From Phyto melanocephala (lineage: Eukaryota; Arthropoda; Insecta; Diptera; Rhinophoridae), in the NCBI GenBank assembly GCA_941918925.1, contig OW799233.1:81471797-81535796 (forward strand): 64,000 bases of DNA, written 5' to 3'. This document shows positions 1-13,455 of the stretch, piece after piece. Position 1 is the first letter of the stretch, and each line of letters starts with the position of its first letter. Under the pieces are notes generated by a model. It saw nothing but the letters and a program-made list of their open reading frames with translations, was not told the DNA's origin and did no database searches. The position numbers were made by a program, and so were the translations under genes.

Positions 1-833
1 ACCTTTTACTGTACAAAAGCTTTTCATTTCACAGTTTCACAGAACGAGAATTGAGCACCTGTTCTGATTGAATGCCATATTTGCCCCTGGTTGATTTTGT
101 TTAAAAAGCACTTATTATGACTGGAATAAAAAAAACTGATTGTTTGAATAAAAAATGCGCCATTTCTCAAATGATGAAATTTTTATTGGTTGTTGGTTAT
201 GTCATAGATGATGTCACTTTAAATTTAGTGGCCTTCCTGTATTAGTTGCCGAATCTCAACTTAAACATAGAGGTCCTAACTGGTGTTGCGTGCATAAAAA
301 TAAGTTTGGATTTTAAAAATTTTGTCTAATTTATCTAATGGTTATTATATCCCATTATGCTCATTTGTTTGATGATAATGAATTATTAAATGGACTTAAT
401 TTTCCGCCTCTGTCATCACCTTCTCAAGTAAATGGTTCCTAATTCCAACACTGAACCAATTAGTTCTGTTCAAAATCTTACAGAAAGCAATCATAATTAT
501 CTAAATATATATGATAAAAATGTAGGGACTTCTGTTCAAAATATCCCAGTTTCCGTTAAAAATCGGAAATTGTTACTGCCCCATCTACTTTTACAGATAA
601 TTACCAAATTGTCCTTAAAAAGGTTAATACCATATTCAGACATTCACCAAAATTGCGTAATTAAGAAATTTAAGGTCCTTATTTAGTTAAATTTACCCAA
701 CAGAAAACAGTACTTCATTGTACCATTAATTGCAATTGGTTACTTTGAACAGAATTCACAAGTCTGTTCAGTGAGAATATGTAATTCTGTATAATAGGTT
801 CGTTCAATTAATTTTATTAAAAGTCCATTAAAA
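1..833. other. AT-rich DNA, no supported gene
   Basis: No coding region is supported. A stretch at about 24-55 (tttcacagaacgagaattga and flanks) recurs almost exactly at 5903-5936. The short open frame at 432-686 is low in complexity and has no recognisable domain. Confidence 0.5.
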
Positions 834-910
834 CAAGTAAAAGTTCTATATTGGGCTGTGGCAAATTTTTGATACCCACCACTAATTTTGTGTAGTACTT
901 TCATGTCAGC
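834..910 (-). repeat. Fragment of dispersed repeat family B (Helentron-like end)
   Basis: It starts with the terminal motif caagtaa, followed by a decayed ctatattcggc-type hairpin and gatacccaccact. This is the same order as at the hairpin-bearing end of the longer family B copies (for example 14772-14912). Only the terminal part is present. Confidence 0.45.
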
Positions 911-946
911 AAATTTTTTATTTTGTTAGCAACTCTAATAACTAAT

Positions 947-1460
947 GCTCTAAACACATAGACGACAGCAGACAGTAGACAGCAAGCAGCAATATGTCAA
1001 AAAAAAATCCATGTGTTTAAATGAAAACGATTATTTCGACGGCAGCACAGCAGCACGATTGCATTTGCTGCTGCTGGCAACTTAGGCTATTTTCTATTTT
1101 GACAGGCAGCAATAAACAAATATAGTGTTGCCATTATATATTAAATTGGAAAAATAAGAACAAAATCTTATTTTTAATATTAAACGTAAAAGAACATTAC
1201 TAAAATACAATAAAGAAATAAATTTATGTGTTTTTATAGTTTTTCGTGATATTATTACATTTTTTTTATCAATGACATTAATATTATTCATTATAATATA
1301 TATATGCGACATCCCTGAAATGTGTATTGCTTAAATATACATCAGCTGATTATTATGTTGTTGCTGTCTTCAAAATAATTATGAAGCTGACTTCAGAGCA
1401 GCATTTGAAGTTGGCAGCATTTGAAGCCGTGAAGTCTGCCGTCGTCTATGTGTTTAGAGC
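947..1460. mobile_element. Fold-back element/MITE with about 25-bp inverted ends
   Basis: The left end gctctaaacacatagacgac is the reverse complement of the right end at 1436-1460, with one mismatch over about 25 bp. The interior has CAG/CTG-rich stretches and a local direct repeat of gcagcatttgaag near 1398-1425. No clear target-site duplication is visible, so the superfamily is undetermined. No coding capacity was seen. Confidence 0.5.
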
Positions 1461-1759
1461 TTAAAGAATAACTTCTTTACAATTTATTTTTTATGATGAA
1501 AATAAAACACAAATATTTTGACAATAATATTTGATAAGTGTGCTTTAAAGTAGGCTAATAAAAATTACTTAGATTTTGCAATACAGAGACCCTAATTCTT
1601 CCAATATCTTTGAGAAAAAAAAATGAATTTAAAGAAAGGCGTTGCGGGCGTATCACCTTAATATTCCGTTATAATACTAATATTAACCAAAGAGGTATAT
1701 TTCAGAATTGTATGTATTTACATCTAATTATGTTAGTTCAGTGACATTTTTAATTTTAA

Positions 1760-2493
1760 CAAGTAAGAGCGCTATATTCGGCCGTGCCGAATCTTATATA
1801 CCCTTCACACCGTGTAGTCATGCAACAACAGTAGTTTGTATCACCATTCCATATGATATACGTACATACATATAAAAACCATACATATATAAAAACATCC
1901 CATTATAAAATTATAAATTTACGTATGTATGTAAAAAATAAAAATAAAAAAAATTTAAAAAAAAAAATTTTAAAAAAAAATTTAAAAAAAATTAAAAAAA
2001 AAAATTAAAATAAAAAAAAAATTTAAAAAATAATTAATATATATATAATAAATATAAAACAAAAAAAAAAATATTTAAAAAATAATAATATAAATAATAT
2101 ATTAAATAAAAAATAAAAAAAAAATTTAAAAAAAATTAAAAAAAAAATAAAAAAAATTTAAAAAAAAATTTTTTTTGGCTCAGCTGGGACTCAATGCCAC
2201 GTTTTCTCTAACCAGTATACACGTTTGTATGTATGTATGTTGTTGTTGTAATGTTGTTTTTGTGAAAAAAAATCGAGGTGGTCGTGGGTTTTTGCTCATA
2301 TCTCAGTTGTTTATGTACGGATGTTTCTGATTTTCAATACCGATCTACTCCCGAATATTTCTGATATTTTAATACCTCACCCGAGTCCAAGCGATGTCAG
2401 GGTGCTTTAAAAAGGTTGATTTCAACATACACACGGACAGACGGTCAGACGGACAGACTGACAGGGCTTAATCGACTACCCTATTCATAAGCC
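1760..2493 (-). repeat. Dispersed repeat family A (Helentron-like), copy 1
   Basis: It begins with caagtaagagcgctatattc, then the hairpin ttcggc-cgt-gccgaa and atacccttcac. A poly-A/AT-rich tract at about 1930-2170 and a conserved core (ggctcagctggg, then ACGGACAGACGG-type repeats) follow. Read on the minus strand the hairpin lies just inside the 3' end, as in Helitron/Helentron elements. The far end is missing here and is followed by sequence resembling family B. Confidence 0.6.
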
Positions 2494-3830
2494 ATTTTGA
2501 TCTATGTATGTACATATAACTGCTTTCGTGATGTACGAATTTGAACAGTTTTTGGGGAAATATTTTTAATGCCAGACATTTCAGACAACATACAACTTTG
2601 TTTTTTTTATATACATATATATAAAAATTAACTTAATTGGATAATAACATTTTTAACATGGAAATTCTTTGTAATCATTCTGGTGACAGTCACTCAAATT
2701 AATCGATGGATTTTCATGCAACAAGATTTATTTTATTTTTCATACATGCGGTCTTTAAGAACAAGTACAAAAATTGGTAATTTTTTGTTGTTTTCTATTT
2801 TTTATAAATTTTTCAAAAATTTTATTATAAAAACAAACAAAAAATTCGACTGATTCCTCAATAACTCCAAAGACTAAAGCTGGCGTAATTTAAAGTTGTT
2901 TGACGTAACAAATCGAGTACGTCGTACCAAAGTTACGACAATATGTTTGGAGCAGCCACTTTAGAAATCTCAAATGTAACAAAAACAATTTAAAAAAACG
3001 TACCATAGAATTCGAAATAATGACGATTTTTGCAGTAAGGTGACTATAACGAATCAGAAAAAAAATAAATAAATAAATAAATAATAATAATTATTTTGGG
3101 AATTTTTGCGTGTTGCATAGTGTTATTAATGTTTTTGCAACACAATGCACTCAACTTTGTTTGAATTAATGTCAATTTTCTAATAAGACACGTTTTAATT
3201 GTTCGTTTTATAAGAATTCAGACATTTTCATAGTAATAAAAATATACAGAAGCATATACATAGTTTTCGTAAAACAAAGCAATTAAATTAACCATATTTT
3301 TTACTCCTATTGATTTAGTAAATTCAAACTTACAAAAAGTAATACAAATTGATTATGTGCTCGAAAATTAAGATACAACACAGATGAACAATAAAAGCCA
3401 TATATTGAATAAATATTAAACAAAAAGTTCAGAAAGAAAAACACGACATGTATAAACTTAATAATGCCAACATTTGTTCAAACGGTAGACAATCTTAAAA
3501 AAAATGTTAACAGCAAAATGCTTATACCTGTTGTTTGTTCACTTATTTTATACTTATTTTGAACACATTTAGATTGTGTGAGACACAATGAAAGCATTAT
3601 TCAAAGACGAGATGTAACGGGCAATACATATAAAAAATACTAAAAAGTTGCCATTAATTTCACGTTGAATTTAAAACACAAATACATACAAAACAAATAA
3701 GAATAAGATTATTTTTTGCTCCAAATACGAAACATGTCCATGTATTGTTAGATAAAATAAATAATTGCAATCACTTTTTTAAAAAAAAATCTTATAAAAC
3801 TAAAAAAAATACATATAGAAAAAAATTAAA
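2494..3830. other. AT-rich intergenic DNA
   Basis: No gene is supported. About 2505-2560 resembles internal family B sequence (ctgctttcgtgatgtacgaa). A short TAAA/TAA microsatellite is at about 3062-3090. Confidence 0.5.
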
Positions 3831-4085
3831 ACATATCGATGGCTTAATATAAAACGGGCGTATCTCGTATTTCTATTTATTACCTTACAGGAGAAAGAAA
3901 AAGCTTAATAAAGTATAAGAGAATGAAATGAGTTCGGTCTTTTTTATGTGATTATAAAGACATTATTTTCAACCATGATTTACGAAATTTTTCAGGAATG
4001 ATGTGTTTGTTAGTGGTCTACCAGAAAATGAGCTTTTGGAATAAAAACCGAGTTATGCCATTTTCTTATTAAGCCATCGATATGT
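3831..4085. mobile_element. Short MITE with 19-bp perfect inverted ends
   Basis: ACATATCGATGGCTTAATA at 3831-3849 is the exact reverse complement of 4067-4085. The 255-bp unit has no coding capacity. No target-site duplication is clear, so the superfamily is not assigned. Confidence 0.5.
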
Positions 4086-5118
4086 AAGTAGGTAAGTACT
4101 ATGTATCGAATTTAAATAAAAATTATTGTTGAAGGCCATTTATTGCTAACACGATTTTGAAGCCCGCAAAATGTACGATGTCAACAAAAGTATTCGGAAT
4201 TTAAGTATATTAGGCAAATATTTAATGGAATACAAGTAACCACTAACCTGGATTAGTTTCTTCTCTAAAATTTGAATAAAAAACATTCTTGATTTGTGAA
4301 AAATCACATGACATTAAACAAATATTTGCCAAATGTGGACATAGCGTGACATATCTAAATTTTAAATTAGTCATGTATCAAAAATATCAAAATCTTTTTT
4401 CAATTGGAAATTGCTTGGGACTCATTTTAACCAAAAAGTTAAAGTCATATCCAAAAAAAATGCGTACAATGATTAACTTATTTCTTGGCTCTATTGTATC
4501 CATATGTCGAGCAATGTTCTTTACTGATGTTTCGACTTTTCTAGCATAAAACTTTTCACAAAGTCTGTTACAGAAAAATGTTTGGCCCTTAAACAAAAAT
4601 ATGTGAACAATAGAGATTTGAACGCTCTAAATTCAAATCAGCTTTTCGCCCGAAATAAGGCGGTTTTTCTAATAAATTTCATAAAAACTTGGGAATGATT
4701 AGTTTGATTTTGATGAAAATAACAGCAAATAGTTTCCTCTAAGTCAGCTGAATGACTTTTTTTTATATATTTTCAGAAATTAGTGGCAATAAATTGCTTT
4801 CAATCAAAATGAGTACTGGTTTTTATTTTCAAAACGTGGTTAAAAAATTATTGGCGCAAAACATTTTATTTATGTATCAGCTCCCAGAAGGGCAGCAATA
4901 TTACCAATGAAATAAACTATAAATCGTACAATTCAGTTGAAAAATTTTGATTTTATTCACAATTAAAGGCAGGTATCTAACTTTGCCAAACCATAAAGCA
5001 TACATAGTAAGTATGTATTTATTTGTATAGTTGAGAAAAAAATTCTTATCTTGTTCTACAAACTGCGTTTCAAAAATTGTAATACTTTTTTGGACTCATC
5101 TTATTGAACTTTTAATAG
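4086..5118. other. AT-rich DNA upstream of the Tc1 relic
   Basis: No gene is supported. The part nearest 5118 may hold more of the decayed Tc1-like element that follows, but no motif can be read confidently. Confidence 0.4.
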
Positions 5119-5412
5119 GATAATGCTCCTATCCAAACGACAAAGATTATTTAAACGTGAATTGGAGAACAAAATGTTGAATTGCTGCTATGGCCACCAT
5201 TATCCCCAAACTAAATCATAATGAAAAACGTGTGGGCATTGTTGTTTCGGAAAATGTACGCGTCTAAAATGCAACTTAATGTCCGAAAATCTTTAATTGT
5301 TACAATAAAATCGACATGGCCGATAATTTCCCTAAAATAGTTACCCCATTGTATAACTACTTTCCATATAGAATATATGACGTAATTTTGTCGAATATCA
5401 AAAATAATAAAG
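5119..5412 (+). pseudogene. Tc1-like transposase relic (C-terminal half)
   Basis: Reading from 5119 gives DNAPIQTTKII, two stop codons, IGEQNVELLLWPPLSPN, another stop, and NVWALLFRKMYA. These are the second-aspartate box (QDNAPIH in intact proteins) and the WPPLSPDLNPIENVW box carrying the last acidic residue of the Tc1 DDE domain. Further downstream, in a shifted frame, RIYDVI matches the family's C-terminal NRxxxVI segment. Tc1 transposases cut and paste their element at TA sites in the nucleus. In-frame stops and frame changes show this copy is long dead. No N-terminal DNA-binding part or terminal repeats were found. Confidence 0.8.
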
Positions 5413-6244
5413 CAAGCTTTATTCTGTTCGAGTTTTTCTATTTTCTTTTTATTTTTTCACGATTTCATGCTTTTTTCAATATAAGCCTATTCAAGTTACG
5501 CAAAAATCATTCAAATGTCATAAACAAGTTATTATTTTCATTGGATTTAAATAATTAAAACTGATTAAATCTTACGGAATTTGTTTCGACTATTCTCTGT
5601 TTACACCACATAATTATCTTGAGAGCAGCAAGCCTATATTTATTGATAAAACACTGCACATATTTATGTGATGCAAAGTGTATGCATGTAAGCAGTTATT
5701 TTAAACTTAAAGTTTATGAAAACAAAGGCATTTATTTAAACTTTGCTATACTTTACACTGAGTTCGGTAAACAAATCGATTTGACTTTAAACATACAGCG
5801 TTAAAATATTTCTTATCTTGGCCAGGGTATCAATTCTCGTTCTATGAATATATGTGTAATATCATATGGTGCCACCATACCCTTTGCTATACAAAAACTT
5901 TTTCATTTCACAGTTTCACAGAACGAGAATTGAGCTCCAGCTAAACATTATTAACAAAAAAGTTTATTTACTAGCCGAATTTAACTTCGCAACATAAACT
6001 TTTTTAAATATTTTTCCTACTTAAGAAATGTTATGCGTTTTTTTTTAATTTCAAAAAATACAAAAAGTACTTTTTGGGTCGCTCACAAAATTTTTAGTCT
6101 CACCTTGGATTAATACTCAATAATTTCATACAAAAAAGTACCTTCTTGGTTACTTATAAAATTTTCATCCCTACCTCGGGTGAATAGTTTCTAATTTCGA
6201 AATTCTATCTTCACAAACGCAGAAAATACAAAAAGTACCATAAA
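5413..6244. other. AT-rich DNA with a small inverted repeat
   Basis: No gene is seen. At 5832-5845 caattctcgttct is inverted relative to agaacgagaattg near 5922-5935, and the right arm is shared with the sequence at the very start of the window (24-55). Confidence 0.4.
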
Positions 6245-6963
6245 CAAGTAACAGTGCTATATTCGGCCGTGCCGAATCTTATGTACCCTTCACAACGTGT
6301 AGTCGTGCAATAACAATTGTTTGTATCACCATACATCTCATATAAAATACGTACATACATGTAAAAAACATACGAATATAAAAACATCCCATTGTAAAAT
6401 TATAAATTGAGTTTATGAATGCATGTTTCAAAAAAAAAAAAATTACAAAAAAAAAATATATTAAAAACAAAAAAAAAACAATAAAAACTTACAAAAAAAA
6501 ATTTAAAAAAAAATTAACAAAATTTAAAAAAAAATTTACAAAAAATTTTCAAAAAAAATAATAAGAATATAAATAATATATAAAAAAAAAACAAAAATTT
6601 TTTGGCTCAGCTGGGATTCGAAGCCACGTTTACTCTAACCAGTATATATGTATGTTGTTGTTGTAATTGTGAAAAAAAACGAGGTGAATTTCAATAGCGA
6701 TTCATTCCTGGATATTTCCAAAAGATTGATACCATACACAGATCTGAGGAACATATAGTTGCTTCTAATAGTTGATTTCAACCAACACACGGACAGACGG
6801 GCAGAGGGACAGACGGACAGACGGTCAGGGCTTAATCGACTCCTCTATTCATAAGCTTTCAGAAAAAATATATTTTATGGGGTCGGAAATGAAAATTGTA
6901 GAAATGACAAACGGAATGACAAAGCTATGTATACCCTTGTGCACCACATGTGAAGGGTATAAA
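6245..6963 (-). repeat. Dispersed repeat family A, copy 2 (near full length)
   Basis: It starts caagtaacagtgctatattc plus the ttcggc-cgt-gccgaa hairpin and ends gtgaagggtataa. The poly-A tract, the ggctcagctggg core and the ACGGACAGACGG-type repeats are all present. The subterminal tacccttcac at one end and gtgaagggta at the other are inverted copies. The open frames here (6279-6470, 6772-6999, 6849-7100) are repeat sequence, not genes. Confidence 0.65.
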
Positions 6964-9112
6964 AATAGACAAAAAAAACGCTTTTTGGGTTTTCCATAGC
7001 AACGTTCAAATGACAAGTATAAAATCTTTGAATATGTATTTAAAAATAATGTTTTAAAGTGAAATCCACTCTTTTTTTCATAAAAATGAATATGTTTCAA
7101 AAAGTACTAAACAATTTTCCCGAATTTTTCCCTTGGTACCCGAGTATGAATGTGCTTCAATTTTTATCAAATTACACTATTTTTTTTGTCCCCCTAAAAG
7201 TTTCTGAAAATTTTTAATAACGAATTGAATTTTTATTTATGTTGAACTTTTTTGTTTAAGCTAATATTTTTAATTTTTAATAACTTAATGTCCACATTCT
7301 ATAGGCGGTAACAATTATCAATAAATGTCCTGTTGAATTTAAAAAGAACATTTTTTTTAAGTTTTATAAACAGGGCCAATTTTTACTTCTTGTACATTAG
7401 AATTTGAAAAAATCGCGAAAATACTATTAATATTTTATAATTTAATTTTTTTCCTAGCTTTATGTGTTTGAAGCTTACACAGGGTACAAAAATATAGTTT
7501 TGAACCTTTTTCCCCCCTTAGGAATTGAAACTTAAAAAAGACATGACACCTGTCAGCTTTTTTTTTTTTGGGTAATTAACAATACCTTTTCTAGTTAATC
7601 TGCACTATTTTAAGTTTAGTGGATATAAGGTGTAACGTCACTGATTTGCAGACTACGCAATTAATATAAGTGGGTTCTCATCACTGAGTTACAATATTTT
7701 GTTTGTCTTCATTGGATTTGAATATTTGCTGGGGTTTCGGTGAAACCTACCCCAATTTTAACACACCCCGTTGGTAACATATACCACCATGATTATATTC
7801 TATAAATTTGGCAGTATAATCCCTATAGAAACTATCTACTACAACTTTAAGTCAATCATTTCCCGAAATTCCACAACTCAAAATACAAAGAAATTAATGC
7901 ATGGTTTGTTTATTTTCTTTTTTTAAAACTCAACAAAATTTATATAATTTAATAAACAAAATTGTATTGTTGTTTCCATTATACACATATATATCTTTAC
8001 AACAATTTATTATAAATAGGAAATTACAAAGAAAACAAGTTTTATAGAATTCATAACTTACATAACTTCATTCATTGGGGTTTTTTTTTATTTCATTTTT
8101 TCCCCCTTTTGAAATACTAATTTTTAAAGTAATACAAAATTAAATAAAAACAAACAATTCCACTAAAAACGAAAAAAAATAGTAATAAACAAATTAAATA
8201 AAACTTAATATAAAAATTACAAACATATGGGTTTTTTTTTGTTTTTTTCTCTTTTTTATCCATAAAAAATTTAAAATTTATTTAGTTTTTCTTTAATTTA
8301 TTTTTCTTTTGTTAATTTTCTTCTCTTCTCACAAGATATGAATTCTTCATTCTTTAACTTTTGGAATTATTGCCTTTTCTCAAATATTTATAATTTTAAT
8401 ATAAATTAATTTTCCTTCTTTTCATTTCACAAACAAAATTTCTTTCTATATATTATTGGAACCTTTCATATCAGTCGTATTTCACAATAGTATTGTTTTT
8501 CATATTTTTAGTCGTTTAATTTTTCACAACAAAAAAAAAAGAAATCCTTGTGAATTTATCTTCAATCATAAATTTTCGTTTTAAAATATTATTAGTTATT
8601 ATTAGTTCGTTTTTATTTTTAGTTATTAAATTTTAAACACACACACACACAAAAAATATCCTTGTATTCTTGGTATTGAATTAAAAATATATCTTTTTTA
8701 TTAATTCCTTTTTTTTTTTATTTAATGTTTTTTCTTCGGATCTTATTTTTTATAATCCAGCACAACTGTTCAATTTATTTTTCATCAACTAACTAAAAAT
8801 TTTTCAAAACTATCAAAACAACATGAAATAAAATTCCAATAACTGGCCTACTTGAAAAATAAAAATCCCTATAACCCATCGCATTAAAGATATTCAAATG
8901 TTTTTAATTTTTTCCTCAATATATCTGATAGAAATATTCCAATGAATTTCCCAAAAATCAAAGGTTGCTAAATAGGAAAAAAATTAAATTTTCAAACAAG
9001 TGCATGAACATATAGAAAAGAAAAACAACCCTTACAAAGGTTATCGTTTTTACCCTTTTTTAACCCCTTTGAATTTGAAATTCCAAAAATCACATCTTAG
9101 TGGAGCTATACA
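6964..9112. other. AT-rich intergenic DNA
   Basis: No gene is supported in over 2 kb. The sequence is dominated by A/T homopolymers, with a short (AC)n run near 8638-8650. Confidence 0.5.
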
Positions 9113-9298
9113 TTAGGGTGTCCCAGAATAATAGTCAGTCTGGGGGTCGCGGGTTCAATTTCCGCCAGAGACGCCGGTATGGTCTGTTCCCCTTTCTGTT
9201 TGTCTTTCCATTCTATTCCTAAACATGTATCACAATCAATACAATGGACCCAAGTAGGCTGTACAACAGCTATCTGTTCGTCCTACCTACCTACCTAT
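9113..9298 (+). mobile_element. tRNA-derived SINE, copy 1
   Basis: A degenerate RNA polymerase III B box, gggttcaatttcc, lies at 9151-9163. The body downstream (attctattcc ... caatggacccaagtaggctg ... acaacagctatctgttcg) matches the minus-strand copy at 22979-23175. Both end in a CCTA-rich tail. The 5' A-box part is decayed. The 62-codon open frame across it is incidental. Confidence 0.65.
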
Positions 9299-9904
9299 AC
9301 ATCAAAAGAGGAACCTACTTCCCAAAATTGCATGTCTTTAGCTGTTTGCGTTTTGGCTGAACGATGATGAATCATTCAACAATTCCGTCAGTTACGTTTT
9401 TTTACGTCTTGTATATACATAAATACATAGATAAAAATGCATTTTTTATATAAATATATAAATATTTATTTAAAAAATTCTTATTTATTTATTTATTTTT
9501 CGACCAAAAATTAATTTTTGAATAATGCATTTTCATTAAAAAATTATAAACCATATTAACCGTGTCTTTCAATAATGGCCAAACTTTTAAAAGTTTTTTT
9601 ATGGGTACATTTTTTTAGATTATTTTGCCGCACAATTATTTAACGCTTGAGGAAACAATTAATTTCTATTTCTATCACTTTTTCAATTATACGGCAGATT
9701 TCAATAGGAAAACTACTTTTAGATTTGTTAGACCGCATATTTACGTATTTGAAGGATTTGTTTACCTCGTCGTGGTATAAAAACAAATCTGACATAGTAA
9801 AAACTTTTTAAAATTTCTGTTCAAAATGCTCCTTTTTTTAGACCTGGAAACTTTTTTCACGGGAAAAAACTTGATTTCTTTTTTTAAATCCATAACCAAA
9901 AAAA
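9299..9904. other. AT-rich DNA
   Basis: No feature is supported; TTTA-type short repeats occur near 9480-9500. Confidence 0.4.
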
Positions 9905-11044
9905 AATGGTTCAAGTTGTCATTCAGTTTGTAACACATCGAAATATCCGTTTCAGACCCCATTAAGTATAGAATTTCTGAGACCTGTTTTATTTTAGAAC
10001 GATGTTCCTTTGTCCGTCCGTCTGTTAAAAGCTCAAAACGAAAAAGTTACGGAGCTTAAGTTCTGCCAGAATATTTTTTTACATAAGGTTTATTTCATAT
10101 TCAAAATGGGCTAAGTCGGAATATTAGGGCGAGAGTTATAGCTCGTAATGCAAGAGTAGGTCAAAAAAACAATATCCTTTCTATATCGAAAAAATTGCGA
10201 TTGTGTCTAAACACATTGACGTAGAGCAATATGAGCATTCATAAGTATATTTCCTAAGTAAAAAAAACATATTTCCTTGTAAATTGCCAAAATCTATACA
10301 TTATGAACGGATTTAATGATCAAAATATACGAAAATTTATACCGCACAGTGTCTTTTAGGTATATTTAAAATTCAAAACGTGATATAGCTGGCAAAATTA
10401 GATTTAAAATTTTGCAAACATTGCTTTTTGATCAAAATACTTGTAGTAACGAATAATTAAGGTGACACGCCCACCTCCCATTTAACGCTTGATCTAAAAT
10501 TCAAATAATTTTTCTATAGACAAAATTTTGGAAGAATAAAGGATTCTTTATTGAAATATATAAGTTAAATTTATTAGCACAAAATACTTGACATGCCTAC
10601 TTCAACGCCCATTTCTCAAATAATTTACTATTTATTAATGAAATTTCAAAGCTCATAAAATCAACAAATTAATATGTATTAGATGATGAAATTCTCATAT
10701 ATAACTTTCTGGTAAATTTTTGTATGCCAGAAAATAAAAGTCAGAAGCGCACTTTAACTCCCACCACCCATATAACACTTTATCTTAAATTTATATTATT
10801 TGTATACGGGAAAAAATTAAAAAATCCGTAATGGATTATCTAAGTTGAATTCAGACATTAATCAAATTATTTTAAAAGTAGGCGGTGCCATGCCCATACA
10901 AAGCTAATATTTTTTTAGCTACCTCTGGGTACAAAAATGTACTCTTCAGTTGCCGTAAAAATACAAAATTTTGTCTAGTAAAAAAGAGTCAGCAGTATCA
11001 TATATTAAATAAATAATAATGTAATAATGTAATGTAATAATGTA

Positions 11045-11092
<48 letters not shown>

Positions 11093-11318
11093 TAATGTAT
11101 AAATACTTAAGTTTTCACTGTGAGAATAATTTTAAGAAAATAAATTAATCGAAGCAAATCAAAGTTACACAAAGAACGTAAAATAGATTTTAGTATAAAG
11201 AGATTATTCCAAAGCCATTAGTGTAAATGAAAAATAATATATTTTTTGCTATAAAAGTACACAAATTTGGTGGTGGGTATCAAAAATTCAACTCGGTCGA
11301 ACATAGTACTCTTACTTG
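9905..11318 (+). repeat. Dispersed repeat family B, long copy
   Basis: It opens with tgtcattcagtttgtaacac and tccgtccgtctgtt, contains several blocks of the type acgcccacttt...cccatataacg, and closes with ttggtggtgggtatcaaaaa, a decayed ttcaactcggtcgaa hairpin and agtactcttacttg. The 3' hairpin followed by the tcttacttg end is shared with family A, so both look like one superfamily. No transposase-like coding region is seen. Confidence 0.6.
11044..11092. repeat. (TAA)n microsatellite
   Basis: There are about sixteen near-perfect ataata units inside the family B copy. Microsatellite tracts are common in non-autonomous Helentron-type elements. Confidence 0.9.
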
Positions 11319-11910
11319 TTTGTTGTAATTTTCAAAATTATGCTTGAAATAAAAAACTACAAAAGTAGATTTATTCATAAGTTGGTTTCGAAATCTCAAC
11401 CGATGGGTTTTCGCTTGTAAAAGTACTAAACATTGATTTCAAAGGTAAACTTCTTTATTTTAATAATGTTTAAAAAAATAAAGTTCTTAATTGAAAGATA
11501 TTTTTTTCTAGCTCCATTGTAAAAAAAGAAATTATAAACCTGAATATTTTAAGGAGACCATTTTTTTAACTTGATTAGCAAAAAATGTTTCGTTTAAAAA
11601 ATCAATATTTCTGCTTTAACAATGTTTTTTTTAATTAATTTAAAAAATTGCATTCTTGTTTAAAAAATAATTCAATGAAAATACTAACATTTTGTGATTT
11701 ATTGTTGACCCTCATTGCGAGTGCATAACGAATCGGAAATTATATTCGTTTAGACTCGAATGACATGGCGATAGTTATTATCTAGTATTTTCTTTCTCAT
11801 TAACAAATGGATTCCTTTACATACATAGTTTTTTTTTAATTTTAAAGAATAATGACAACCGAGGCAATATTCAGATTTAAATTGCACGGGGGCAAACTTT
11901 ACGTTGCTTT
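11319..11910. other. AT-rich DNA
   Basis: No gene or repeat was recognised. Confidence 0.4.
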
Positions 11911-13168
11911 AGGGTGATCGACTCGGTTTTACAACCGGTGGAAACCCCGTTTTTTCCTCTTTCCTCTGGCGGTTTTTTCTAAATGTTGATTTTTCGAATG
12001 TCCAATACACCGGTTTTTTTATCCGAAAAAGCCGGTTTTTTTTTAAGTTTATTTTCATATATCTTTGTAACAAATTGTACCATAGAATATATTTAGTACG
12101 CGAACAGTTTCCAAAAATCAGAAAATAAAAACTATTAAATATTCTTCCATAATATTGTAAGAAATTTATTTATTGTTTAAAAAACAAATGTAAAATAAGA
12201 AAAATATTTGAGCTTAAATATTATTTTTTTAAGGGATAGCAGGTATTTTTACGTTGTTGTTGGAACATTTTTTCTAAGTTATTGATGTTTGATCCTACTT
12301 CACACTAAAAGTGTAAGCGCTACAAAGCTTACAATTTTTGTTGATCTCTTCCAGAGCAAATACCGATTACTTTAACAAATTAATTAAGCTCTTAAAAATC
12401 GTAGTTTCAACAATGTAAATTAAAATGTTTTTTTATTTACAATATGCAAAAACATTTTTGATGATTTATTTAAGCATAAACTTAGCTGATCGATCACTTT
12501 TAGGTAAAAAGTGTAGTTACAATATAGAAAAACCAATAATCGCTCCTTCCACATACTAATTTTAATTTTTAAACTTCAATTAAACCATGGAACAAACTAG
12601 TTTATGCCTATATTTGTATGTCTGTCAGGGGTATAAAAAAGAATTTTTAAAATGAAATTTTAAACATTTTCTCCCTAGCCTTTAAAATGTATTTCAAATT
12701 ACAGAAATCATTTCAAACAAAATACGTTAGTGCATTTTAGTTTAAAAGATCTATTTAACATTTAAAAAATCTACAGAAGGAGATACAAAAATTTATAACA
12801 GCCTTATGAAAAGTCTTATTTGTTTGTGTATTAACTTATTTATTTTACTTGTAAAGAGTACCTGTTGTCTTTAAATTCAACTAATAAAAACCAAATTAGT
12901 CAACTGCATTCATGTCAGTTATTTATTGCGTTATTGTGCAGCCAAACGTATATAAACTGTAAAAATTTCATATTTAGATATAATTTTTATTATAATCCTT
13001 TATTAAAATATTTTTTTTTATTTTTTCTTTAAATATTATATTTGATATATTCAAACCGGTTAACCGGTTTTTTCTTAATTTTCAAAAAAGCAACCGGTTT
13101 TTTTTAATTCTAAATTTCAAACTATTTGAAAACCGGTTTCTTAAAAAAGTCGAATAATCGATCACCCT
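11911..13168. mobile_element. hAT-like non-autonomous element
   Basis: The ends AGGGTGATCGA and TCGATCACCCT are perfect 11-bp inverted repeats. Just inside both ends are several copies of the ccggtt motif in opposite orientation, so the subterminal regions mirror each other. The flanks gttgcttt and gtagctat agree at six of eight positions, compatible with a decayed 8-bp duplication typical of hAT. No transposase is readable in the 1.26 kb. Confidence 0.55.
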
Positions 13169-13455
13169 AGTAGCTATGTAGATTGAGTTAGTTTAACAAT
13201 TGAATAGGATGTTTGATTTGCTCTCGTTTGTTGAACAGTAGATCAACGATTTAATTTTGAATTGTAAAATTAAGGTAATCCATATTTTTGTTGTTTATTA
13301 CAAAGATTTTCAGTTCATTCCAAGGTATTTTAAATTAGTTAGCCTCAATTCATTACCTGATCATCAGCTGCTACTTTCCATATGTTACAATTTCAAACAT
13401 TCTTTCTCTCTTCACTTGTAATTTACAAAGGCATACTTTATAAATTTATAAATAA
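13169..13455. other. AT-rich DNA between elements
   Basis: Nothing is recognised here. Confidence 0.4.

Noticed and set aside
432..686. 84-codon open frame that might be a gag fragment
   Set aside because: Low-complexity N/S/L-rich composition, no motif and no neighbouring element ends.
9179..9367. 62-codon open frame
   Set aside because: It lies inside the SINE body and tail; not protein coding.
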